64,000 bases of DNA from VRUE01 sp963730315 (lineage in GTDB: Bacteria > Actinomycetota > Thermoleophilia > Solirubrobacterales > 70-9), in NCBI GenBank assembly GCA_963730315.1, contig CAVSRD010000019.1, positions 124,001 to 188,000 of the forward strand, in the 5' to 3' direction. The first letter of the stretch is position 1, and each line of letters begins with the position of its first letter. Below the pieces are notes generated by a model. The model was not told the DNA's origin. It saw only the letters and a program-made list of their open reading frames with translations, and did no database searches. The translations under genes were made by a program, and so were the position numbers. This document shows, one piece after another, positions 57,844 through 64,000 of the stretch.

Positions 57844-58353
57844 TCAGGTCGGGCGCCAGGGATCGCGCCGCGGCAGCCAGCGCGGCACGGCGCGCTTGTA
57901 GGCGCGGTATTCCTTGCCGAAGCGGCGTTCCAGCCCAGGCTCCTCGACGAACACGAAGTAGGCGAAGTTGACGACCAGGAACAGCGCCCCCCAGCCGAGG
58001 GTCCAAGGCGACCCGAAGAAGACCGCCTCGCCCGTCAGCAGGGTCGCCACGGCGCCGATCATCGGGTTGCGCACGTGGCGGTAGGGGCCCTCGACGACCA
58101 GATGCGAGGTCGGGTCCCAGCTCGCCAGCGTCCCCCTGCCGATCCGGCTGAACAGGCGCACGGTCCACAGCCAGATCGAGAAGCCGGCGACGATCAGGGC
58201 CAGCCCGAGCAGCGCGACGAGCACGGCGGCCGCACCGCCCAGCCGCCAGCCGATCTCGGGACCTTCGACGAGCAGCAGGATCAGAATCGGCACGACAATC
58301 GTCACATTGCCCGGCAGCAGCGCGATTGCCCGAGCCTGCCGCCAGCCGCTCAT
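57844..58353 (-). CDS. Isoprenylcysteine carboxyl methyltransferase-family membrane protein
   Basis: From ATG 58353 this is 169 aa with four helices and the ICMT/PEMT C-terminal motif: Gly-Pro-Tyr-Arg-His-Val-Arg-Asn-Pro-Met, then Glu-Glu-Pro-Gly-Leu-Glu-Arg-Arg-Phe-Gly-Lys-Glu-Tyr. These residues bind S-adenosylmethionine in integral-membrane methyltransferases. It follows hpnH on the same strand with a 43-base gap, so it may methylate a lipid of that pathway. Confidence 0.8.
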   Translation of the reverse strand: MSGWRQARAIALLPGNVTIVVPILILLLVEGPEIGWRLGGAAAVLVALLGLALIVAGFSIWLWTVRLFSRIGRGTLASWDPTSHLVVEGPYRHVRNPMIGAVATLLTGEAVFFGSPWTLGWGALFLVVNFAYFVFVEEPGLERRFGKEYRAYKRAVPRWLPRRDPWRPT

Positions 58354-58396
58354 CGACCCAGTCTCGCGCCCTGCACGGCCGGGCGCAACGGGCAGA

Positions 58397-59401
58397 TCAG
58401 CTCTTCGCCAGGGCCCGCAGCGATTGTCGCAGCGAGCGTGTGGTGGCAAGCACCGCGGTCGGCTCGTAGCCGCAGTGGGCCATGCAGTTGTCGCAGCGCG
58501 GGTCGCGACCGCGCCCGTAGGAGTCCCAATCGGTGGTCTCGAGCAGCTCGCGGTAGGTCTCCGCGTAGCCGTCGGCCATCAGGTAGCAGGGTCGCTGCCA
58601 GCCGAACAGCGAGTAGCTGGGTATGCCCCAGGCGGTGCACTGAAAGTCGACCTTGCCCTCGAGGAAGTCGAGGAAGAGCGGCGAGTGGTTGAGCCGCCAG
58701 CGCCGTCGCCGCCCACCGGCGAAGGCGGCGCGGAACAGCTCGTGCGTCTGGCGCACGCCGAGGAAGTGGTCCTGGTCGGGCGCCTTCTCGTAAGCGTAGG
58801 CCGGCGAGATCATCATCTGGTCGACCTCTAGCTCGTCGTTGAGGAAGTCGAGCACACGGCGCACCGTGTGCGGCGAGTCGTGGGTGAAGAAGGTGGTGTT
58901 GGTGGTCACCCGGAAGCCGCGCCCCTTGGCGGCGCGGATCGCGGCGACGGCCGTGTCGAACACGCCCTCGCGGCAGACCGACTCGTCGTGGCGCTCGCGC
59001 AGCCCATCGATGTGGACCGCCCAGGCGAAGTAGGGGGACGGCTCGAAGCGGTCGAGCTTGCGCTCCATCATGATCGCGTTGGTGCACAGGTAGACGAAGC
59101 GCTTGCGCTCGATCAGGCGGCGCACGATCTCGTCGATCTCGGGGTGGATCAGCGGCTCGCCACCGGCGATCGAGACCATCGGCGCGCCGCACTCCTCGAT
59201 CGCGCCGATCGCCTGCTCGACCGGCATGCGGCGGCGCAGCACGTGATCGGGCTGCTGGATCTTGCCGCAGCCGGCGCACGCCAGGTTGCACTGGAACAGC
59301 GGCTCCAGCTCGACGATCAGCGGGAACTTGTCGCGCCTGCGCAGCCTCTGCGTCGCCAGGTAGGCGGCCATGCGGGCGGTCTGTCTGAGCGGGACGGGCA
59401 C
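58397..59401 (-). CDS. hpnH: Hopanoid biosynthesis radical SAM protein HpnH
   Basis: HpnH adds the adenosyl group to diploptene, the first step of side-chain extension. From GTG 59401 the protein is 334 aa, with the radical SAM cluster Cys38-x3-Cys42-x2-Cys45 and the flanking Leu-Glu-Pro-Leu-Phe-Gln. C-terminal Cys-Asp-Asn-Cys...His-Cys-Gly-Tyr may bind a second site. GTG 59401 is chosen because the N-terminal Val-Pro-Leu-Arg-Gln stretch is typical; ATG 59371 would cut it off. The gap to the nucleosidase stop is four bases. Confidence 0.93.
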   Translation of the reverse strand: MPVPLRQTARMAAYLATQRLRRRDKFPLIVELEPLFQCNLACAGCGKIQQPDHVLRRRMPVEQAIGAIEECGAPMVSIAGGEPLIHPEIDEIVRRLIERKRFVYLCTNAIMMERKLDRFEPSPYFAWAVHIDGLRERHDESVCREGVFDTAVAAIRAAKGRGFRVTTNTTFFTHDSPHTVRRVLDFLNDELEVDQMMISPAYAYEKAPDQDHFLGVRQTHELFRAAFAGGRRRRWRLNHSPLFLDFLEGKVDFQCTAWGIPSYSLFGWQRPCYLMADGYAETYRELLETTDWDSYGRGRDPRCDNCMAHCGYEPTAVLATTRSLRQSLRALAKS

Positions 59402-59405
59402 CGGG

Positions 59406-60029
59406 TCAGCCCGCCTCTCGAGCGGCGTCCCGGGCCCACTCCTCGGCCAGGCCGCAGGCGCGGCGCAGTGTGCGGTAGGCGATCGCCGCGCAGGCGACGG
59501 TGCGCAGCGGCCGGTACAGCTCGTGGCGCTCAGTGTCGACGACGACGCGCAGGACGGCGAGCGGGCGGCCACGGGCGGCCGGGGCGAGCCATGCGGACTC
59601 CATGTCGACCGCGAGCGCGCCGCCGCCACGCAGGGCGCGCCGCCGCCTGCCCAACACGGGCCGCCGGCTGGAGGCGATCGGACCGGCCCGGACGTGCAGG
59701 CCGCCGTGGCGCAGCGCGCCGGCGAGGGGCGTTGGGTCGGCGCAGGCGATCGTCCGGTTCGGGCCGTGCAGCTCCGTGGCCAGCACTATGTGGCCCGGCT
59801 CCAGCTGGGGGTCGAGGGCGCCGCAGAAGCCGGCGATCAGCAGCGTGCCGCCACCCCCCTCGCCCGCCAGCCGCACCGAGCGCGCCGCCCGCCGCGGGCC
59901 CATTCCGACCCGGTGCACCAGCGCTCCGGGCGCGCCGGCGCGCGCGGCGCGCGCCTCGATCGAGAGCGGCGCCAGGACGACGAGCCCACCGGCCCCGCTG
60001 CGCTCGCGCGTGGCGCTCGCCGGGCTCAT
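59406..60029 (-). CDS. hpnG: HpnG-like adenosylhopane nucleosidase
   Basis: This 207-aa phosphorylase-superfamily (MTA/SAH nucleosidase fold) protein has Ile-Ala-Gly-Phe-Cys-Gly-Ala-Leu near residue 62 and Val-Asp-Met-Glu-Ser near 145, the base- and ribose-binding Met-Glu. HpnG removes adenine from adenosylhopane. ATG 60029 overlaps the cyclase stop (ATGA). Its place between shc and hpnH fixes the role. Confidence 0.88.
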   Translation of the reverse strand: MSPASATRERSGAGGLVVLAPLSIEARAARAGAPGALVHRVGMGPRRAARSVRLAGEGGGGTLLIAGFCGALDPQLEPGHIVLATELHGPNRTIACADPTPLAGALRHGGLHVRAGPIASSRRPVLGRRRRALRGGGALAVDMESAWLAPAARGRPLAVLRVVVDTERHELYRPLRTVACAAIAYRTLRRACGLAEEWARDAAREAG

Positions 60030-61906
60030 CGCAGGCACCTGCCCAGCGCCATGATCGGGAAGACGAGACGGTAGAGGTGGTAGTTGATGTAGTAGTCGGA
60101 TGGGAAGCCGGTGCCGGTGAACTGCGGCTCCTCCCAGCCGCCGTCGGGCAGCTGGGTCTCGACCAGCCACTGGACGCCGCGCCGCGCCGCGCCGCCGCGC
60201 CGCTCGCCGGCCGCGTCGAGCGCCAGCAGCGCCCAGGCGGTCTGCGAGGCGGTGCTCTCGCCGCGGCCGATCCAGGCCGGGTCATCGTAGGAGCGCGGGT
60301 CCTCGCCCCAGCCACCGTCGGGATTCTGATGCCGCTCGAGCCAGGCGACCGCGCGGCACACCGGCTCGGCCGTGGGCGGCATGCCGGCGGCGACCAGCGC
60401 CGGCACGGCGGCCCCGGTGCCGTAGACGTGGTTGACGCCCCAGCGCCCGAACCAGGAGCCGTCCTCCTCCTGGGCGGCCAGCAGCCAGTCGAGTCCGCCC
60501 CGCGCCGACTCGGCGCTGCCGCGGCCGAGCGTCGCGAGCATCTCCAGCGCGTGGGCGGTGACGTCGGCGCTCGGCGGGTCGATCACCTCGCCGAAGTCGC
60601 AGAAGGGCAGCTCGCGGACCAGCGAGCGGCGGTTGTCGGCGTCGAAGGCCCCCCAGCCGCCGTCGCCGCTTTGCATCCCCTCGACCCAGGCCGCCCCGCG
60701 CTCGATCGCCGCGGCGACGCGGCAGGGGTCCGGATGCTCGACCCGGCGCAGCGCCAGCGAGACCACGGCGGTGTCGTCGACGTCGGGGTAGTTGTCGTTC
60801 TCGAACTCGAACGCCCAGCCGCCAGGCTCGAGGTTTGGTCGGCGGATCGACCAGTCTCCGCGGGCGAGGATCTGCTCGCCGAGCAGCCAGTCGGCGGCGC
60901 GCACGAGCGGCTCCTCGTCGCCGGGCAGGCCGGCGTCGGTCAGCGCGACCAGTGCCAGGGCGGTGTCCCAGACCGACGACTGGCACGCTTCCATGCGGCG
61001 GGTGCCGTCCTCGACGGCGAACCGCTCCAGCCCCTCGAGGCCCCGTCGCATGACCGGGTGGTCGAGCTCGTAGCCGCGCAGGCTGAGCGCGATCAGCGAG
61101 TAGACCCAGGGCGGCTGGATGCCGCCCCAGGAGCCGTCGGCCTCCTGGCGGTCGACGATCCAGCGCTCCGCGCGGCCGAGCGACGACTCGCGAAGCCTCC
61201 GCGGCGGGCGGCGCTGGTAGAGGTGCAGGAGTCGGTCGAGGCCGACCAGCGCCCGTCCACGCAGCGAGGCCGGCGCCGGCGGAGACCAGGGCCGCTCGCC
61301 GCGCAGCTCCTCCAGCCCGAACGGCAACGGGCGGCTGGGCCGGTAGGAGAGCACGACTGAGAGCGCGACGATCGTCTGCCGAGCCCAGCAGGCGAAGTCG
61401 TAGGGATTGAATGGGAACCAGGGCGGCAGCAGGATCAGCTCGGCGGGCAGGGCCGGCACCCGCTCCCATGGCCAGGCGCCGAACAGGGCCAGCCAGATGT
61501 GGGTGAAGACCCGCGCCTCCTCGAGGCCCCCCGCCTCACGGGCGAAGGCGGAGGCGGCGCGCATATGCTCGCTCTCGGGCGGGTCGCCGACGAGCCGCAG
61601 GCCGACGTAGGCCTCGATCGTGGTCGAGAGGTCGCCGGGGCCGCCGTGGAAGTTGGCCCAGGAGCCGTCGGGTCGCTGCCGGGAGCGGATCGAGGCGGCG
61701 GAGCGCTCGCTCGCGTCAGCCTTCCGGATACCGAGGAACTCCCGCAGGAGCAGATCCTCGGCGTCCATGGTGACGTTCGTCTCCAGCTCGCCCTGCCACC
61801 AGCCGTCGGCGCTCTGCAGAGAGAGCAGGCGCTCCCGGGCGCGGAGCAGCGCCTCCTCGGTGGCGTCGGGAGTGGCGACTTCGCGCGCCGCCTCGCTTGA
61901 CCCCAT
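60026..61906 (-). CDS. shc: Squalene-hopene cyclase
   Basis: This 626-aa terpene cyclase closes squalene to hopene. The catalytic Asp-Val-Asp-Asp-Thr-Ala motif lies near residue 373. Several QW repeats (Gly-Ser-Trp, Gly-Gly-Trp-Gly) run through both alpha/alpha barrels. It is a membrane-associated dimer in known cases. The start is ATG 61906, and the C-terminus overlaps hpnG. hpnC, hpnD and hpnE (squalene synthesis) are not in the window. Confidence 0.96.
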   Translation of the reverse strand: MGSSEAAREVATPDATEEALLRARERLLSLQSADGWWQGELETNVTMDAEDLLLREFLGIRKADASERSAASIRSRQRPDGSWANFHGGPGDLSTTIEAYVGLRLVGDPPESEHMRAASAFAREAGGLEEARVFTHIWLALFGAWPWERVPALPAELILLPPWFPFNPYDFACWARQTIVALSVVLSYRPSRPLPFGLEELRGERPWSPPAPASLRGRALVGLDRLLHLYQRRPPRRLRESSLGRAERWIVDRQEADGSWGGIQPPWVYSLIALSLRGYELDHPVMRRGLEGLERFAVEDGTRRMEACQSSVWDTALALVALTDAGLPGDEEPLVRAADWLLGEQILARGDWSIRRPNLEPGGWAFEFENDNYPDVDDTAVVSLALRRVEHPDPCRVAAAIERGAAWVEGMQSGDGGWGAFDADNRRSLVRELPFCDFGEVIDPPSADVTAHALEMLATLGRGSAESARGGLDWLLAAQEEDGSWFGRWGVNHVYGTGAAVPALVAAGMPPTAEPVCRAVAWLERHQNPDGGWGEDPRSYDDPAWIGRGESTASQTAWALLALDAAGERRGGAARRGVQWLVETQLPDGGWEEPQFTGTGFPSDYYINYHLYRLVFPIMALGRCLR

Positions 61907-61948
61907 GCGTTGACGGATAGCGGCCCCAAGATGACAGATCGCCGAGAA

Positions 61949-62022
61949 TCGGGGCGCCCGGATTCGAACCGGGGACCTCGGCCACCCAAAGGCCGCGCGC
62001 TACCAGGCTGCGCCACGCCCCG
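61949..62022 (-). tRNA. tRNA-Pro(TGG)
   Basis: Acceptor CGGGGCG/CGCCCCG, D-arm GCGCAGCCTGGTAGCGC, anticodon stem CGGCC/GGCCG with loop TTTGGGT (anticodon TGG), T-arm CCCCGG-TTCGAAT-CCGGG, discriminator A. It lies between shc and the DUF1015 gene with no repeat or integrase nearby. Confidence 0.96.
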
Positions 62023-62091
62023 CTGGTTCGATCTTAAAGCCACCTGGGCGGCGCGACGCGAGCGGCTCGGCAACCGCTAGGTTCCGCCCAG

Positions 62092-63381
62092 ATGGCCGAC
62101 GTGCGCCCGATCTATGCGACCCACTACGACCTCGGGGTGGTCGGCTCGCTGGACGAGGTCGCGGCGCCGCCCTACGACGTGATCGACGCGGCCCAGCGGG
62201 CCGAGCTGCTCGAGCGCTCCCCCTACAACGCGGTGGCGATCGACCTGCCGAAACCCTACGGCGAGACCGGGCCGCAGCAGACAGAGGGCGACCCCTACGA
62301 GAGGGCGGCGGAGACGATGGCCGCATGGCGCGAGGCCGGCGCGCTCGTCAGCGACTCCGAGCCGGCGATCTGGGCGATGGCCCAGGCGTACACCGGTCCC
62401 GACGGAACAGCCCGCACCCGCCACGGCATCCTGGCCCGGGTCCGGGTCGAGGACTTCTCGGCCGGACAGGTGCTGCCCCACGAGCGGACCCTGCCCGGGC
62501 CGAAGCAGGACCGCCTCGACCTGACCCGCGCAACCCGCCACAACCTCTCGCCGATCTTCTCGCTCAGCACCGCGGACCCCTGGCCGCTCGTCGCCGCCGG
62601 GATCGACCTGGAAGCCCCGTGGGGCGAAGCGACCGACGAGGGCGGCACCGTGACCCGCGTCTGGCGGGTCGGCGATGCCGCGATCCACTCGCAGGTGAGC
62701 GAGCTGCTGGCCGGCGCCCAGCTGCTGATCGCCGACGGCCACCACCGTTACGAGACGGCGATCGCCTACCGCGACGAGGTCGGCGGCGAGGGCGACCACG
62801 ACTACACCTTGATGGCGCTGACCGGGCTCGACGACCCGGGCCTCACCGTCTTCCCCACCCACCGGCTGCTCTCCGGCTTCCGCGACGATCCCGAGCGCCA
62901 GCGGCGGCTCGGCGAGGGGCTGCGCGAGCTGTTCGAGACAACCGAGGTGCCGGCCGGGGAGCTGGACCCGCTCGGCGAGCTGGGGGTCGGCGTCTTCGGC
63001 CTCTACGACGCCCACCATCGGCAGGGCTACCGCCTGCGGCTGAAGGACGCTGCGATCGCCGCTTTGGACCGGCAGCTCGCCGGCAGGCCCGAGGCTTTCC
63101 GCCGGCTCGACGTGGCGATCCTCGAGACGCTGGTGCTGAAGGGGATCGCCGGGCTGAGCGAGGACGACATCCTCGCCAAGCGCGGCCTTGGCTACGCGAA
63201 GAGCGTCGAGGACTCGCTCGGGCTGATCGAGCGCGGCGCCTACGACGTCGCCTTTCTGCTCCGCCCGATCCCGGTCGACCAGGTGCGGGCGATCTGCGAG
63301 AGCGAGGAGAACATGCCGCCCAAGTCGACCTATTTCTTCCCCAAGGTGCCGACCGGGCTGGTCTTCAACCCGGTCGGTTGA
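62092..63381 (+). CDS. DUF1015-family protein
   Basis: This 429-aa protein has the family marks Pro-Pro-Tyr-Asp-Val-Ile near residue 26, Asn-Ala-Val-Ala-Ile-Asp-Leu-Pro near 48, His-Glu-Arg-Thr near 128 and Ala-Asp-Gly-His-His-Arg-Tyr-Glu-Thr-Ala near 215, and it ends in Lys-Ser-Thr-Tyr-Phe-Phe-Pro-Lys. It is widespread and cytosolic. The His-rich Asp-Gly-His-His motif suggests a phosphotransfer or nucleotide-binding site. No function is assigned. It precedes the adenosyltransferase by 28 bases, so they may be co-transcribed. Confidence 0.88.
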   Translation: MADVRPIYATHYDLGVVGSLDEVAAPPYDVIDAAQRAELLERSPYNAVAIDLPKPYGETGPQQTEGDPYERAAETMAAWREAGALVSDSEPAIWAMAQAYTGPDGTARTRHGILARVRVEDFSAGQVLPHERTLPGPKQDRLDLTRATRHNLSPIFSLSTADPWPLVAAGIDLEAPWGEATDEGGTVTRVWRVGDAAIHSQVSELLAGAQLLIADGHHRYETAIAYRDEVGGEGDHDYTLMALTGLDDPGLTVFPTHRLLSGFRDDPERQRRLGEGLRELFETTEVPAGELDPLGELGVGVFGLYDAHHRQGYRLRLKDAAIAALDRQLAGRPEAFRRLDVAILETLVLKGIAGLSEDDILAKRGLGYAKSVEDSLGLIERGAYDVAFLLRPIPVDQVRAICESEENMPPKSTYFFPKVPTGLVFNPVG

Positions 63382-63409
63382 GGTGCGCTCTCCGTAGGAT
63401 GGGCCCCAG

Positions 63410-63985
63410 GTGAAGATCTACACGCGTAAGGGCGACGACGGCACCACCTCGCTCTGGTACGGCGGGCGGGTCCCCAAGCATCACGGCCGCACCGAGGCGT
63501 ACGGGGCCCTCGACGAGGCCGGCTCGGTGCTGGGCGTGGCCCGCGCCCTGTGCGGCGCGGAGGGGGCCGAGGAGCTGGCCGGCGACCTGCTCCGCCTCCA
63601 GGATGACCTGTTCGTCGCCGGCGCCGAGCTGGCGACCGCGCCAGAGGCGGCGGCACGGCTCGAAGACGGGGTCAGCCGCACGACCGAGGAGATGGTGGAG
63701 TGGCTGGAGGGGCGGATCGACCGCTACATGGGAGAGGTCGACCTGCCGCCGCAGTTCGTAATTCCGGGCGGCAACCAGCTCTCCGCCCAGCTCGACGTGG
63801 CCCGCGCGACGATCCGCCGCGCCGAGCGCCGGATCAGCGCCCTTGGCGAGGCCGGCGAGCTGGCCGGCGAGACGATCGTCCACTTCGTCAACCGCGCCTC
63901 GGACCTCGTCTACGCGATGGCCCGCTTCGCCGACGTCGACGACCCGGCCCTGTTCGAGGGCAGGCGGCGGGATGGGGCGCGATGA
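63410..63985 (+). CDS. PduO-type cob(I)alamin adenosyltransferase
   Basis: This 191-aa protein adenosylates cob(I)alamin. The N-terminal Tyr-Thr-Arg-Lys-Gly-Asp-Asp-Gly-Thr-Thr ATP-binding motif, a Gly-Gly-Asn segment and the C-terminal Val-Asn-Arg-Ala-Ser-Asp-Leu-Val-Tyr are typical of PduO. The start is GTG 63410. Its stop overlaps the ATG of the next gene (ATGA). Confidence 0.93.
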   Translation: MKIYTRKGDDGTTSLWYGGRVPKHHGRTEAYGALDEAGSVLGVARALCGAEGAEELAGDLLRLQDDLFVAGAELATAPEAAARLEDGVSRTTEEMVEWLEGRIDRYMGEVDLPPQFVIPGGNQLSAQLDVARATIRRAERRISALGEAGELAGETIVHFVNRASDLVYAMARFADVDDPALFEGRRRDGAR

Positions 63986-64000
63986 AGGTCAGCGCCCGCC
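63982..64000 (+). CDS. Start of the next gene, cut by the window end
   Basis: ATG 63982 overlaps the adenosyltransferase stop and opens Met-Lys-Val-Ser-Ala-Arg. Too short to identify. Confidence 0.5.

Noticed and set aside
58868..61360. 830-codon plus-strand open frame opposite hpnH, hpnG and shc
   Set aside because: High-GC antisense shadow; the minus-strand genes carry radical-SAM and cyclase motifs.

Overview
The window is GC-rich bacterial chromosome with short intergenic gaps, frequent GTG starts and start/stop overlaps. The content (a hopanoid cluster, GntR/FCD and ECF regulators, DUF4395-thioredoxin, several adenylate-cyclase-domain proteins, Ig-like and secreted-repeat proteins) fits an actinobacterium, most likely a soil Thermoleophilia (Solirubrobacterales-like). 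This assignment is an inference from gene content only.

Layout. (1) 0-6.6 kb: the end of a MobA-like nucleotidyltransferase, an acyl-CoA dehydrogenase, a GntR/FCD regulator divergent from a phytoene-dehydrogenase-like flavoprotein (the 10-mer TGATCAAATA lies upstream of both transcription units), two small proteins and a sulfite-oxidase-fold molybdoenzyme. (2) 6.7-17 kb: a minus-strand run of an amidase and seven tightly spaced genes. In transcription order these seven are an SRPBCC-like protein, a phasin-like helical protein, a helix plus beta-sandwich protein, a cyclase/ATPase/TPR regulator of 1084 aa, an amine-oxidase-type flavoprotein, a second helix/beta-sandwich protein and a polyprenyl diphosphate synthase. 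This is the best candidate for an undescribed system: an isoprenoid pathway with granule-coat-like partners. (3) 17.2-20.5 kb: a secreted-repeat protein, VapBC, a frameshifted GIY-YIG gene and a HigBA-like pair, next to tRNA-His(GTG). (4) 20.5-27.6 kb: a glutamine amidotransferase, a short glycine-periodic protein, a Glu/Tyr/Pro-rich membrane protein coupled to a ferric-reductase-like protein, a DUF4395-thioredoxin, an alpha/beta-hydrolase-cyclase fusion, a DCC protein and a DUF2867 gene whose promoter sits between two matching operators. (5) 27.60-52.32 kb: an integrative element in the 3' end of tRNA-Arg(TCT). The displaced 44-bp tRNA end survives beside the integrase at 27.6 kb. The left two thirds hold an integrase, a type I restriction-modification locus, an adhesin-like propeller protein, a CHASE2 cyclase and an ECF sigma/cyclodeaminase module, nearly all frameshifted. 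The right third (HNH endonuclease, excisionase-like protein, zinc ribbons, DnaB-like replication ATPase, XRE repressor, NYN protein) is intact and carries an iteron-like array. (6) 52.3-64 kb: a GT-C-like membrane protein, MsrA, a deleted ECF sigma gene with its YCII partner, a methyltransferase, the hopanoid genes hpnH-hpnG-shc, tRNA-Pro(TGG), a DUF1015 protein and a PduO-type adenosyltransferase.

How the parts work together: shc, hpnG and hpnH would cyclise squalene and extend the hopane side chain. The 8-17 kb operon adds a second isoprenoid module whose chain product and flavoprotein substrate are not given by the sequence. Three class III cyclase domains (one in a broken gene) suggest cyclic-nucleotide signalling is prominent. 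Start codons were chosen from conserved domain boundaries, Shine-Dalgarno matches and overlaps. Frameshifts could be genuine decay or assembly errors, and read data would decide.
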